A stretch of DNA of 64,000 bases from Hyperoodon ampullatus (taxonomy: Eukaryota > Chordata > Mammalia > Artiodactyla > Ziphiidae), in assembly GCA_949752795.1 (NCBI GenBank), contig OX457060.1, positions 105,970,949 to 106,034,948 on the forward strand. The letters run 5' to 3'. The position numbers and the translations under genes are program-made. Within the stretch, counting starts at the first letter, position 1. Every line of letters begins with the position of its first letter. Positions 43,951 through 54,929 of the stretch are shown here, in pieces. The notes below the pieces were generated by a model. It ran no database searches, had not been told where the DNA came from, and was given only the letters and a program-made list of their open reading frames with translations.

Positions 43951-45809
43951 ATGAGAGTTATAAGCTCAAAAAAACTAATATTTTCACAGGATCACTATAT
44001 CCATTAAGAGATTAAAAATGATTTTTAGTTTTTACTTTCAAACAAACCTGAATAAACCCTCCTGTCTGACAAGGTTGAACTGACATATGATCTCTTAATT
44101 GAAGAAGTTATTTAAAATGGAAGAATTATAAAAACTGATCATCCACAAATAGTTCACATACTAAGTTGAGGGATTTAACTAATAAAAATAAATAACCTGA
44201 GCACTAAGCCAAAATAAGACTGATTAACACTGGTTATTTATCTGGAGGTGGATTATAGGGGACTTTTGAATTCTTATTTATACATCCCTATAGTATTCAT
44301 AATTTTATACCAACAATAATCCAAAAAAGTAAAATTCTTTTCAATTTGAGAAAAAGTTTGAAGAAAAATATTAATTACCACAATGGGGTATTCCAAAGAC
44401 TGAAATTTTAGCTTAATTAAATTTTAGAGGATTAAATTTTCTTTATTTGATGAAAGCTTGTAGCCTTCATCAATTTTAGCAGCACTGCAAACACAAGGTG
44501 TGCTCTGTGTAACAGAGCTATGCACTTAGCAATTTTAATTAAAATTCACATTAGAGAGCATTCAATATTATTTACTACAGAAATAAGAACTCGGAAATCT
44601 AAAGGCACAAAACAAATCCTTGGCTTAATTCAAATGATGATAGTAAACATCCACCTATGATATTATGAACCAGTGAAGACAAACTAATTTAGAGAAAACT
44701 CTTGTTAACTTCATGGAACAATCAAAACTACTTTCAAGATCCCTTGCAAGTGAAGAAACTGTTTCTACAACAGGATATTCTAAAATAAATGTATAACAGA
44801 CAGTGGAGAACAGATCAAATTTTAAAATTACAATTTTGATGCCAAAAATATTTTTAATGTCATTTACAGAGTCCAAAAATTTAAGTTAGGTAGATGCACT
44901 TTTAAATTTAAATCACTTAGTGTTCTTTCAGCTGATTACTTTCAATAAAGATACAAGGAATGGTCTATCTTTGGCAGTATAATATAGTGATGTCTAGCAC
45001 AGTGTCTGGCACACATAAGGCAATCAGACAAAATGGGAGATGGCTTGTAAGCTCCATTCCTGAAGCCTGATTAGGTTCCAGGTCTCTTCCCATCCTTCAG
45101 GAAGATGCCCAGGCTGCTGCTGTAACCATTAGTATAGACCTTGCACAGGTAAAGCACCGTTTAATTAATGGCTCTGGGGTGAAATACATTGGCAGGTAAA
45201 TAGTCAAAGAGGTCCTAGCTGAGTAGCACTGGCAGAAAGCAGCATTCAGAGACCAGTAGGTCATCTGTTGTTCCCTGGCAATGTCATTGTCCCAAAGTGG
45301 AGAAAATCAATGATTCACAACAGTTTCTCTTTCCCATTTTATTTTTTTAAAGTATTTATAATTTAGCAATATAGATGACATTTAAGCACTCTTCTGGTAA
45401 ATACATCTTTTGGAAGGGCTTCAATTCATTACGACTATAAATCACTTTCTCATCACACCATCTGCCAGTCTTTCTCTCCCTCCACCTCTCTTTTGTGGTG
45501 TCAGTGTTATTAACACTTATCTTACCTGTACCAAATTTTATGAACCATTAGAAAAATTTAAAAATTATCAAAGTCTTAAATTCATTTTAAGAAATGTTTT
45601 ACATGATGAATGCTCACTAAATACAAACCTTCTATACACAAGTATTTATCCACCTAATCTGGCAAATAACAGTCAATACTGGAAAACTACGAGGAGCAGA
45701 AATCACTTAGTGGAACTTAATTCCTTTTCTCCTATAAGCCAAACCTGCTATTAAGTTGGTAACATTCAAAGATGTATTTTGTATGGCAGTCAAAATTTTT
45801 TTTAACAGG
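43951..45809. other. Unique AT-rich DNA, no gene seen
   Basis: Nearly 1.9 kb with no clear element. TCTAGCACAGTGTCTGGCACACATAAGGC (about 44993-45021) is probably a short L2/MIR tail. The plus-strand frame at 45410-45754 has no domain I recognise and unremarkable codon content. Confidence 0.4.
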
Positions 45810-45905
45810 AAAGGGTAGGAAATAACACTGATGGAGTACCTACTCTCTGCCAGTATTTCATATATATTATCTCATTTAATTTTCATAAGACTCACAGATG
45901 TTTTA
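45810..45905 (+). mobile_element. MIR SINE, left part of a split copy
   Basis: AACACTGATGGAGTACCTACTCTCTGCCAGTATTTC and ATATTATCTCATTTAATTTTCATAAGACTCACAG match the MIR core. The copy is interrupted by an inverted L1, and MIR 3' text (TTATCCAGCTAGTAAAGGC) resumes near 46454. Confidence 0.65.
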
Positions 45906-45924
45906 AAACATTTAAAAATTAATT

Positions 45925-46400
45925 TATTTTAAACTATTTTTTAAATTGAAGTATAGTTAATTTACAATGTTGTGCTAGTTTCAGGTGTACAGCAAAGTAA
46001 TTCAATTATATATAATATGTATATATATTCTTTTTAGATTCTTTTCCATTTTGGTTATTACAAGATTTTGAATATAGTTCCCTGTGCTATACAGTAGGTC
46101 CTTATTGTTCTCTATTTTATATATAATAGTGTGTATATGTTAATCTCAAACTCCTTTTACTCAGTCATAAAAAAAGAATGAAATAATGCCATTTGCAGTG
46201 ACATGAATGTACCTAGAGATTATCATACTAAGTGAAGTAAGTCAGACAGAGAAAGAGAAATATCACATGATATCACTTATAGGCTGATCTAAAAAAACGA
46301 TATAAATGAACTTATTTACACAACGTAAATAGATTCACAGACATAGAAAACAAACTTATGGTTACCAAAGAGGATAGCGGGGGCGGGGTAGGCTGGAGAG
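45925..46400 (-). mobile_element. 5'-inverted (twin-primed) L1 3' end
   Basis: Positions 45925-46155 are a minus-strand L1 3'UTR end (AATTGAAGTATAGTTAATTTAC, TGTACAGCAAAGTAATTCAA, CTATACAGTAGGTCCTTATTG). From 46158 the sequence flips to the plus strand: ACTCAGTCATAAAAAAAGAATG, TGACATGAATGTACCTAGAG and CTTATGGTTACCAAAGAGGA, the end of ORF2 and start of the 3'UTR. The 3'UTR subtype differs from the other L1s here. Flanks AGATGTTTTAAA and AGATATTTTTAA may be an eroded target duplication. Confidence 0.78.
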
Positions 46401-46429
46401 ATAGAGAGGGTAGATATTTTTAACTTCTT

Positions 46430-46505
46430 GTTATCTATAGAGAAATCATTGTTATCCAGCTAGTAAAGGCTAACCCCATATCTGTTTAATATCAAGTCTG
46501 TGCCC
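46430..46505 (+). mobile_element. MIR SINE, right part of a split copy
   Basis: CATTGTTATCCAGCTAGTAAAGGCTAACCCC resembles the MIR 3' portion (..gtcacacagctagtaagtggcagagcc) and continues the copy starting at 45810. Confidence 0.45.
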
Positions 46506-46634
46506 CTTTCACCATTGCTACTTCTGAGTAGACACTCTTTAAAAGTTTTTGAATTTTGAAAACTATTTAACTCTCTTTAATTCTTTAGAACAAATACCTA
46601 ATTCACTATTTTAAATCTGTAGTAGTGATAGTTG

Positions 46635-47060
46635 TACTAGTAATTGTCATTGATCCTTATTTTGAGCCATGAGCCAGGTAACATGTTAATAGGTTCTATA
46701 CACACTATTCTATTCTATCCTCTCAGATGTGATTAATAATAGCCAACATTTGTGTAGCCCTTCTAATGTGTTTGTGACTGTTCTCAGCACTTTATACATA
46801 GTCACTCACTTAATCTCAGGTGGGGGTGATTATTTTATCCCCATTTTAGGGCTGAGGAAACTGAGGCAGAGGAGATTAAATTTCTTGGTCAAGGTAACCC
46901 AGCTAGCAAATGCACAGAAGAGATTCACATCTAGAGAGTCTGACTCCAAAGTCTTTGCTCTTTATTTTCTTATTTCGAAGATGAGCAAACAACTCAGAAA
47001 AGTTAAGGAACTAGAAGAAGATGGTTCAGGGGTAAGTGGCCAAGTAAGGCCTGTAACATA
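46635..47060 (+). mobile_element. MIR SINEs, apparently one inside another
   Basis: A full MIR runs from about 46735 (ATAATAGCCAACATTTGTG) through TTAATCTCAGGTGGGGGTG and CCATTTTAGGGCTGAGGAAACTGAGGC to about 46965. Before it (46640-46728, GATCCTTATTTTGAGCCATGAGCC) and after it (46975-47060, CGAAGATGAGCAAACAACTCAGAAAAG) lie MIR 5' and 3' text of what looks like a second, interrupted copy. It also underlies an accidental 110-codon open frame at 46729-47061. Confidence 0.7.
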
Positions 47061-48591
47061 ATGTATACAAGTGACTGTGATTGCAAGGAAATATACACAC
47101 CTTTGCTTATGCAACTTCATAACCAAATTAATGACACAACTTGTAATCATTTTAGATGAATATACTCCTTGTCTTGTTAGAGAGTATGCAGAGCATAACG
47201 TTCTGAGCATAACATCCTGAAATGACTCAGGATGAATCTCATGAAAGCGCGTTGGTTGCTGTCATGTACTGCAAAGCAGTGGTCCTAAAAGGCCATTGGA
47301 ATGGGTCAGTTTTTGTTTTAACATACGAATTCATGCTAATAGGCTAAATGGTTCCAGGCCACTGTGCTTGAAAAGTTCTTCTTGGTGGTCAGGCATTTTA
47401 TGAGCCCCTGCTATTGTGGACATTGTGCTTAAATCTAGCAGTCTTCTAATTTGGTACGTTGGAGTGAAGTGTCAAAAAGATAGTCAATTGGTTTGTGTTT
47501 CTCAAATCCACAAAACTCTGGAGTCTAAGGGTGTATGAGGACTCTTTGAGGATTTTTTTCTTTAAAAGGAGTTCATGAATTGCTCAGATTTATGCATTGT
47601 GACTTAAGGATATACTGTACATGGAATCTTTTTTTGCCTTAAAAAAGAATGTGAACAGACACATGCATGTACTAGAGCTAATGCTTGGGCTTCCTTGGTA
47701 CCAACAATTTTGATTGTTCAGAAGTCTTCTTATTTCTTTTAATTATGCTTTATAGGTTGTTGGTTTCAAATAAGTGACTTCCAGGTAAAAAACACTGTTA
47801 ATGCTTATATATACATCACCCACTCCCTAGGTACATTGTTACTGGGCTAGAAATAAAAGAGCATCTGGACCAAATCCCTTTATATTTTTAGCCAATTGTC
47901 TTTTCACCAGTTAAGGAAATTTATCACCTGTATTACAAAGTCTTTAATCCACACCATAGAATATTCTTCACTATTTATAATCAATCATACTTAATATGGT
48001 CAAGAATTTCCAAGTTCATCAATGCTCCTGGATGTTTGGCTTTGCCTACAGAGTACTAATGATGCTTTATAAATAAACCTAATCAACTTGCTCAATTTAT
48101 TTTTATTCATTTTAATGACTTACTAGGTGAGGTACCAAAGAGATTTAGATAAATCTATTCACATACACAATTCCAGGACTGAAAATGTTTTTAGTATTTA
48201 GCCCTATGCCATAAAATGTTTATATTATTGACATTGATCAACTAAATATTAGATTACTATTTAGACAATATAATTTTAGTCACAAATTTATAATGATTTA
48301 GAAAATAGCCAGACTGCAATAGGTATTCCTAGACCATTAATCATAAGCAAGATGTCAATAAAACTATGTACCTCTATATCCAAGTGAAAAAGTAAACTAT
48401 TTAAAAAAGTTTTACAACACTTATCAGAATTCTATTTGCTTATACATAGTTAGTGGGCCAATAATCAATAATTAATTAAAGTAAATCAGTATGGGTCAAA
48501 TTCTTTGTAAAATTATCCGTTATTATACTATGTGACTACACATAAACTTACACACACACATTCAATACTTTGGTTAATCTCCAAAACCATA
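47061..48591. other. Unique DNA, no gene seen
   Basis: About 1.5 kb free of recognisable repeats, less AT-extreme than its neighbours around 47200-47560. No splice-bounded exon is convincing. Confidence 0.4.
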
Positions 48592-48742
48592 TTTTCAAAC
48601 TTTAAGTTGTATATGAATCACCTGAAGATCTTGTTAAAATATATATCTGGATTCAGTAGGTCTGGAGTGGGGCCTGAGATTCACAAGATCCAGGTGATGC
48701 TGACTGCTGGTATCTGAACAATACTTTGGGTAGCAAGGTTTT
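48592..48742 (+). mobile_element. MER5A, hAT-Charlie DNA transposon
   Basis: TTTCAAACTTTAAGTTGTATATGAATCACCTG, GGATTCAGTAGGTCTGGAGTGGGGCC, TGAGATTCACAAG and CCAGGTGATGCTGACTGCTGG are typical MER5A blocks, better preserved than in the copy at 4128. The first part of the middle is deleted. Confidence 0.88.
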
Positions 48743-49874
48743 AAAAGCAATATTTTTAATGCAGTCTTAATTCATTAAAGTTATATTTCAGTCGAGTGTA
48801 TATATTATAATAATTTACTAATTTACACTGAAATCACTATAATATATTCACAGAAAACATGCTATTTTTCACTGAGGTAGTTTCAGAAATTAAGGGTGAG
48901 AGAAGATAATAACTTTTCCAAAGTGATAAATAGCAAGTTAATGCTTGTTCCAGGAATCATTTAATTTCAAAAAATAAAAACCCACTTAAGCGTAAAAGAG
49001 TAAGCATAAAAGAGAATGGATTGGAACAGTAAAAGAAGTATGTTGAAAAGATCAAGAAAAAATTCATGGCATTCAGGAGAGAAATTCCAGTCAGAACTAT
49101 ATAGGAGAGAACCAGCAGCTAAAGAGTTACAGGACACAAGCCAGCTCTTCACAACTCTCTCAAAACAGCATGGTTTCCTGATTCTGTTTCTGTCAGCAAT
49201 CTGATTCATTTTCTCTTGACTGATTGTCTTCCTTTGCTCTATATGAATATAACTATCACTACCTATGCTAGTCCTAATACCCTGTAACCTCCTAGGTCAA
49301 ATACATTCTAACTACAATTTTGGGTTCCAAATTTAAATACAGAGAAGAAAGAATCTGACTGGTCAGTTGGACTTGGTCCTGGGTCCAGGGTCCCTCAGCT
49401 ACTCAGGTGATCTATGCGAGTAGCCGGAGAAGGGAGCTCAGACAAGGCAGCAGACTGACTTATATGGTCCTTGTAGCGCAGAGCTGATGCCAGAATATCC
49501 AGACCAAATGGTGCCTAAACACTATTCACTGTTCATAGAAAAAGAATGCCTCTTGAGACCTTTTCTTTAAAAATTAAAATGAGAAAATAAGATACTATTT
49601 CAACTGTCAGCACTCTGTATTTATGTATTTTGTTTCATAATCTTTTTGAATAAGTCAGAGTTAAATGTTTTCACTACCAAACCAAATAAGGATAAATCTG
49701 AAATTACATTTGAGGCTTGAGCCACCAACTTGAGTTAATGGACATCAAAAGGAGAAAATTTGGATTTAATAAGAACTGGAGTTAAAACGATGACTAATCA
49801 ATGTTTGAAAGAATTCTGGCTGAGGAAACTATGTATGAAATAAGCATCTTATCTAGGCTGCATGGCTTAATGTA
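48743..49874. other. Unique DNA, no gene seen
   Basis: No element named. The part 49340-49500 (AATCTGACTGGTCAGTTGG) is somewhat GC-richer and may be an old LTR or DNA-transposon relic, but I cannot support a family. Confidence 0.4.
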
Positions 49875-50015
49875 TGTAAAATCAGATTGGATTCAGGAGA
49901 TCTGGGGTCAACTGCCGACTTGCCATACCAACGAAGAGTTGTGCCATGTCTCTGATTTCTGTTTCCTCTTTAGTGAAATCTGTAACTTGGAAGAGGCTTT
50001 TTCAGATGTCAAATT
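49875..50015 (-). mobile_element. MIR SINE, diverged
   Basis: TCAGATTGGATTCAGGAGATCTGGGGTCAACTGCC, TGTGCCATGTCTCTGATTTCTG and TTTCCTCTTTAGTGAAATC follow the reverse-complement MIR 3' half. Confidence 0.65.
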
Positions 50016-50623
50016 ACATATAATCTATATTCTGTAATAAAGGCAATGATTCTTTCTTTCTTTCTTTTAGCAATCTTCTCCTTTTTAGGGATTTATCAAT
50101 TATTTATAAATCCTTTGACAAAGATCGTTCTGATAGGTGATGGTGACATGCCATTCTTTATTAAACAATTGTGATATTTGCTCTATCACAAAAATATTTG
50201 CAACTCTGCCCAAGAGATCCAGATGTGAACTAACTGCTATTCATTGCAGGACGAATGAAAACCAAATAAAGCCCCCTAAAGGTGCACAATAATATAATTT
50301 TGCTTTATTTAAAAATGTTGCATTTGAATACGTGTTGAGTTAGCAGCTCAACAGGAACATGACCTTGATTTAAAATGTTTGTGTTTCCCCCATCCCCTGA
50401 CATTGTACAGTAGCCAAAGAGATTAGCAACAAACACTGGCAATTGTGGTGTTGATAACTGAGTTTAAAAATTCCCTGAAATAATTATGTCTTAACGAAGA
50501 ATTTGAGAGACATTGCATAATGACCAATTGGAGTCTGGAACAGGTAATTTTATGGGCATTGCTCCCTGAAAAAAAGAACTAAATGGGTGACATATATTGA
50601 GAAACAGCAATGTATTAATAAAA
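50016..50623. other. Unique AT-rich DNA, no gene seen
   Basis: No element recognised, apart from a short (TTTC)n run at 50052-50069. Confidence 0.4.
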
Positions 50624-50633
50624 ATGACCTTAA

Positions 50634-50921
50634 GGGCTTCCCTGGTGGCGCAGTGGTTGAGAATCTGCCTGTTAACGCGGGGGACACGGGTTCGAGCCCT
50701 GGTCTGGGAAGATCCCACGTGCCGCGGAGCAACTACGCCCGTGAGCCACAACTACTGAGCCTGCGTGTCTGGAGCCTGTGCTCCGCAACAAGAGAGGCCG
50801 CGATAGTGAGAGGCCCGCGCACCACGATGAAGAGTGGCCCCCACTTGCCACAACTAGAGAAAGCCCTCGCACAGAAATGAAGACCCAATACAGCCCTAAA
50901 TAAATAAATTAATTTAAAAAG
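50634..50921 (+). mobile_element. CHR-type tRNA-Glu SINE, intermediate form
   Basis: A 288-bp copy with a canonical B box (GGTTCGAGCCC), a single ACAACTACTGAGCC unit, the 3' domain (GAAGAGTGGCCCCCACTTGCC, CAACTAGAGAAAGCC) and a TAAATAAAT-type tail. The target duplication ATGACCTTAA (50624-50633 and 50922-50931) is preceded on both sides by A-rich sequence. Confidence 0.95.
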
Positions 50922-50931
50922 ATGACCTTAA

Positions 50932-51374
50932 GTAATGATGGGTCCGACAGATAAGCAAGTAAAACATAAAGAGGGTTCAGAAATCAACCAGGTAATAAGC
51001 AGTTCAGTTTGCATAGGGATACCAAATCTCAATTCTATTTAGACAGTTAAAAGTCATGTAAGTCTTTTGCAAGAAAAGGAGAATGTGTGAAATGCTACAT
51101 TTTTATAAGAAAGGACCCTTATAAAAAAGGTGTGACTAAATCATCCTGAAAGATGAACCTAGATTCCCATATGTTGGTGTCTTTGCTTATTAACACCATA
51201 AGCTTGGCCTATTTGGCATTCTTCCCCTGTAGTCAGCAAATGACTCTCTATGTCATTCACAGTGGTAGAAATGTTAAATATTATTGAGAAAATAAGGAAG
51301 TAAGACATATATTTATGTTAAATTTAGGAATACGTTTTATAATCCTCATGGTAACTTGTGTGTGTTTTGTTCAT
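50932..51374. other. Unique DNA, no gene seen
   Basis: No element recognised. Confidence 0.4.
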
Positions 51375-51387
51375 TAGCTTTGTAAAT

Positions 51388-51533
51388 TTTTTTTAACATC
51401 TTTATTGGGGTATAACTGCTTTACAATGGTGTGTTAGTTTCTGCTTTATAACAAAGTGAGTCAGCTATACATATACATATATCCCCATATCTCCTCCCGC
51501 TTGCATCTCCCTCCTTCCCACCCTCGCTATCCC
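51388..51533 (-). mobile_element. Very short 5'-truncated L1 tail
   Basis: Only the last 146 bp or so of an L1 3'UTR: AACATCTTTATTGGGGTATAACTGC to CACCCTCGCTATCC on the plus strand. Flanks TAGCTTTGTAAAT (51375-51387) and TAACTTTGTAAAT (51534-51546) form a 13-bp target duplication with one mismatch. Confidence 0.92.
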
Positions 51534-51546
51534 TAACTTTGTAAAT

Positions 51547-53785
51547 GTTGAAGATAATTTGACATTAAAGAACCTGTCATGTTGAATTTGTCATCTTAAT
51601 TTAAATGTTTAAGAAAATGTGATTGACATTAAACTTATAGGCTTTAATTTGGGATTTTAAGGATTATTTATTTGGTGTTAGAATTTTGATTTCAAGATGA
51701 AATAACTGAGGGATACACATATTGTACTTGTGATTTTAAATTGATAACTAAGATAAGAGAAGTTGTTTGTATACAATATTTAGTTAAATATTTGATACTT
51801 TAATACTCTAGAAATTTAGACTTCTTACGTTTATAAGCAGTGGTTAAGAAGTTGTTGCTTATTAGATTTGTAAATCTTTCTTGTTAAGTGATTGAAATGC
51901 TTGAGGGATTTGGATGGGCTAAAATTTGTAATTGTAATTTAAAATGTCTAAGGAAATTGAATTAATCAGGTTTATAAATGGTGCCAAATGTTTAGGGGAA
52001 ATTAATCTGTCAAACTCACAAGTCAATTGAGCATTGATCAAAGAACAAGGAAGAACTGCATGTTTTTTATTTTAACAAAAATACTAGATTTATATGTGCA
52101 TTTATTAGATAGAATTTCTCTTTGAAGGTTTAAGAGCTAATTTAAATTGTAATTTTAATAAACTGAATGCAAATTAAAATATGTAGCACTCTAAGCATTT
52201 TTTCTGTATATATGCACAAAATTTTCTTCCTGGGCATTAAGAAATAAGTAATTTGAGGTACAATGGGCAGAACACTTTCAGTAGGAACTCAGTTTAGTCC
52301 TAGCACTGGCATCAGTATGTGAATAATTTTTAAAAAATGCTTCATTTTGGAGTAATTTGGAATAATGAGAAGTGTCCTTCTCATCCCATATCATGTACTT
52401 ACCCTTTCAGAGGGTACCTGATATGTATATGATATTTCTGGTAATGCTAATCTTGATCACTTAGTTAAGATAGTCTTGCCAAGTTTCTCCATTGTGAAGT
52501 TACTATTTTTCTCTTTGAATATTCTATTCTAAATCCAGCCCACACTCAAAGGAAGGAGTTGGAGACTAAGCTTCACGTCCTGGAGGGGTAGTTATCTACA
52601 TATACTATTTGGAATCCTCTGTAAAGACTTGTCTCTTTTCTCCCCATTATTTATTAACCTCTGGAAAACTCCAATCTCTAAAATTATCTGTCCATTTTTC
52701 CTTTAAAGGATTGTTAAGAGGATCCATAATGGATATGAGTAGATATGAAGTTTTATGAAAATGGTAAAGTTTTAAGCAATTATAGTCCCTCGGGTATATT
52801 TTTGAGGTTGTATTAAGGTATATACTAAAAATAGGAGTACATTTTATTTAACTGTGTTTATGTACTGAGTAACACCTTGAATTACTGTATTTTTACTTCT
52901 TTGAGATGCTACAGAGAGCAAACTCTTCATCAATTAAGGCAGATTTTGGATTATCCATTGGATGACACAAACTCTTTAAAAGGAGCACACTGCATGGGTG
53001 TTATCTATCATTACATTATATTACCCCGGTCTGTGCTGGGCAGTTCAGGATATAAGGTACATAAAAGGTAAGACCCACAGATATTCTAAACTTCCCATTA
53101 AAATCATAAGATCATCTTTTTTACAGTTGTCTTTTGAAAATTTGATAAAAGGAAATGTTAATGAAATTTAAAAGTATTTTTGTTATTTCAATGAAATCCA
53201 AATTCTATTTTCAACAGAGGTCCCTGCTATAAGACATGAGATCTAAATTCAAAGGCTATAATGTCTAAATCACAGTTAAATTATTAATCTCATTTTCATA
53301 TCAGAATTTTACTTATCAGACTCAGCAGGCAGGCAATTACTCAGCACAATAGGTTTCCAGTTATGAAATAATCAAATGTAATTGTCACATGATCAAACAT
53401 GGGCTCATTTAAAGGAAACAAAAAAACAACTAATTTTGCTGAAGTATGGATCATCAGACAGGACAGCCTCATTTTTAAGGACTTTTTAACTGTCTAACAT
53501 TTTCCTTGTAGCATCTCAAAACTACATACATATAATTTTTTTTCATTTTCTAATCTCAATAAAAAACTTGTCCTAATTTGGAGGAAAAAAGATATTCCCT
53601 AGACTTAAACTGGTAAAATTAGATCTTTTATGTTTTAGAAATGTCAGAGTCTTCTTGGAACAACCTAAAATCTAAAAATGAAATAGTCTTCCATTACAGT
53701 TGGGGAATGGCAGGTGCTAGGATGAAAAATATGATTTTTTTTGTATTGTAAATTTAGTCATTCTATCTCCTTTAGTTCCTTCTAA
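51547..53785. other. Longest mainly unique stretch, no gene seen
   Basis: About 2.2 kb, strongly AT-rich. Two faint leads: a minus-strand MIR-like stretch near 52255-52325 (AACTCAGTTTAGTCCTAGCACTGGC), and 52525-52680 (CCACACTCAAAGGAAGGAG, TATCTACATATACTATTTGGAATCC), which resembles a common mammalian repeat I cannot name. The frame at 52877-53071 lacks a recognisable product. Confidence 0.4.
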
Positions 53786-54010
53786 AATAATAGTAATTGT
53801 AGATGCTAACATTTCTTAAGTGCTTATTTTGTACTAAGTATGGTGTTAAACACTTTAAGCTCATTATCTCATTTAATCTTTAAAACGTCCTTGAAGTAAG
53901 TACTTTTATTCTTCCATTTTACATATGAGGACACGGAGTTTTCAAGGAAGTTACATAGTTAATAAGAGACCAAGAAGGAATAGACTGCAGAGCCTATGCT
54001 CATAGCCATT
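53786..54010 (+). mobile_element. MIR SINE, nearly complete
   Basis: TAGATGCTAACATTTCTTAAGTGCTTATTTTGTACTAAG, CTCATTATCTCATTTAATCTTTAAAACG, CATTTTACATATGAGGACACGGAG and AGAGCCTATGCTCATAGCC follow the MIR consensus from 5' to 3'. Confidence 0.88.
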
Positions 54011-54400
54011 AATTATTTTATACTCCTAAAATAAGTAATCAGAGTTCCTGGTATGAAAATTTGTGAAATTGGATAGAATTTTTTTACAATCCATAAAGTT
54101 CACATTCTTTGTCTCACAGTGCTTTTTGCTCATCTTCAATGTATTCAGTGATTGCATGCGTCTAGTTTAATGCTTTACAAGATATATACTCACACCACTG
54201 TGTTATCTTCTCCTAGGTTATTAACATTTCAGTGGGAAGACTCATTAAACTACATTTGATAAGTCTCTGATTAAGTTTAACCCCCAACTGTTTACTTTGA
54301 AAATGTCAAAACTAGAGGAACATTGAAAGAATAGTAAAATGAAAACCTGCATGAGCTCACGTATTTACCAACTGTTAACATGTTGATACATTTGTGCTCT
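54011..54400. other. Unique AT-rich DNA
   Basis: No gene seen. TTACCAACTGTTAACATGTTGATACATTTG (about 54364-54393) resembles old repeat text that often precedes a (CT)n run, but I cannot name the family. Confidence 0.35.
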
Positions 54401-54445
54401 CTCTGTCAGTCTCTCTCTCTCTCTCTCTCATTCTCTCTCCCTCCC
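54401..54445. repeat. (TC)n microsatellite
   Basis: CTCTCTGTCAGTCTCTCTCTCTC and onward to CCCTCCCCC: a polypyrimidine dinucleotide tract with a few interruptions. Confidence 0.9.
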
Positions 54446-54479
54446 CCTACTGTCTCCATACATCTGCAGGGATGTTCTT

Positions 54480-54552
54480 CAATGTATGTGTATATGTGTG
54501 TGTGTGTGTGTATACACACACATATATACACACACAAACATACACACACACT
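54480..54552. repeat. (TG)n-(CA)n palindromic microsatellite
   Basis: A TG run (about 54494-54511) passes through TATA into a CA run (about 54513-54551, with ATATATA inside). The two runs are complementary, forming an inverted repeat of alternating purine-pyrimidine sequence. Confidence 0.9.
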
Positions 54553-54783
54553 CTTTTTTGGCTGAACCATTTTAAGAGTTTATTGCAAATTTTAATTTTA
54601 GGCACTAATGAATAAGTTGGAGAAATATTTTCTGAAAAGAGTTTATTCCTGTAAATGGAGTAATCCAGTTAACATTTCTAAAATCAACATTTTAATTCTA
54701 ATCAGGTTTCTAATAACCACTATTTATCAGGAGAAAATGAGTTTTTCCTTACTCAACTTAAATTTTTGACATTTTGTCTTTTT

Positions 54784-54929
54784 TTTTAACATCTTTATTG
54801 GGATATAATTGCTTTACAATGGTGGGGATGAAGTGAGAGAGTGGCATGCACATACATACACTACCAAATGTAAAATAGATAGCTAGTGGGAAGCAGCTGC
54901 ATAGCACAGGGAGATGATTCACTTTGTTG
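54784..54929 (-). mobile_element. Tiny 5'-inverted L1 tail
   Basis: The first ~42 bp are the minus-strand L1 3' end (AACATCTTTATTGGGATATAATTGC). From about 54827 the strand flips to plus 3'UTR text (AGTGAGAGAGTGGCATGCAC, AATAGATAGCTAGTGGGAAGC, CACAGGGAGAT), and a further jump leads to GATTCACTTTGTT. The perfect 11-bp target duplication is TTTGTCTTTTT (54773-54783 and 54930-54940). Confidence 0.88.

Noticed and set aside
45410..45754. A 114-codon frame outside any named repeat
   Set aside because: No domain, no convincing splice sites and composition typical of AT-rich background; chance length cannot be excluded.
46729..47061. A 110-codon plus-strand open frame
   Set aside because: It coincides with MIR sequence and ends with the MIR; it has no independent domain or splice context.
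52877..53071. A 64-codon frame in unique DNA as a possible exon
   Set aside because: No recognisable protein family and no clear polypyrimidine-AG/GT pair bounding the frame.
54480..54552. Regular short repeats as a CRISPR-like array
   Set aside because: Dinucleotide repeats without unique spacers, in a mammalian genome; they are a microsatellite.
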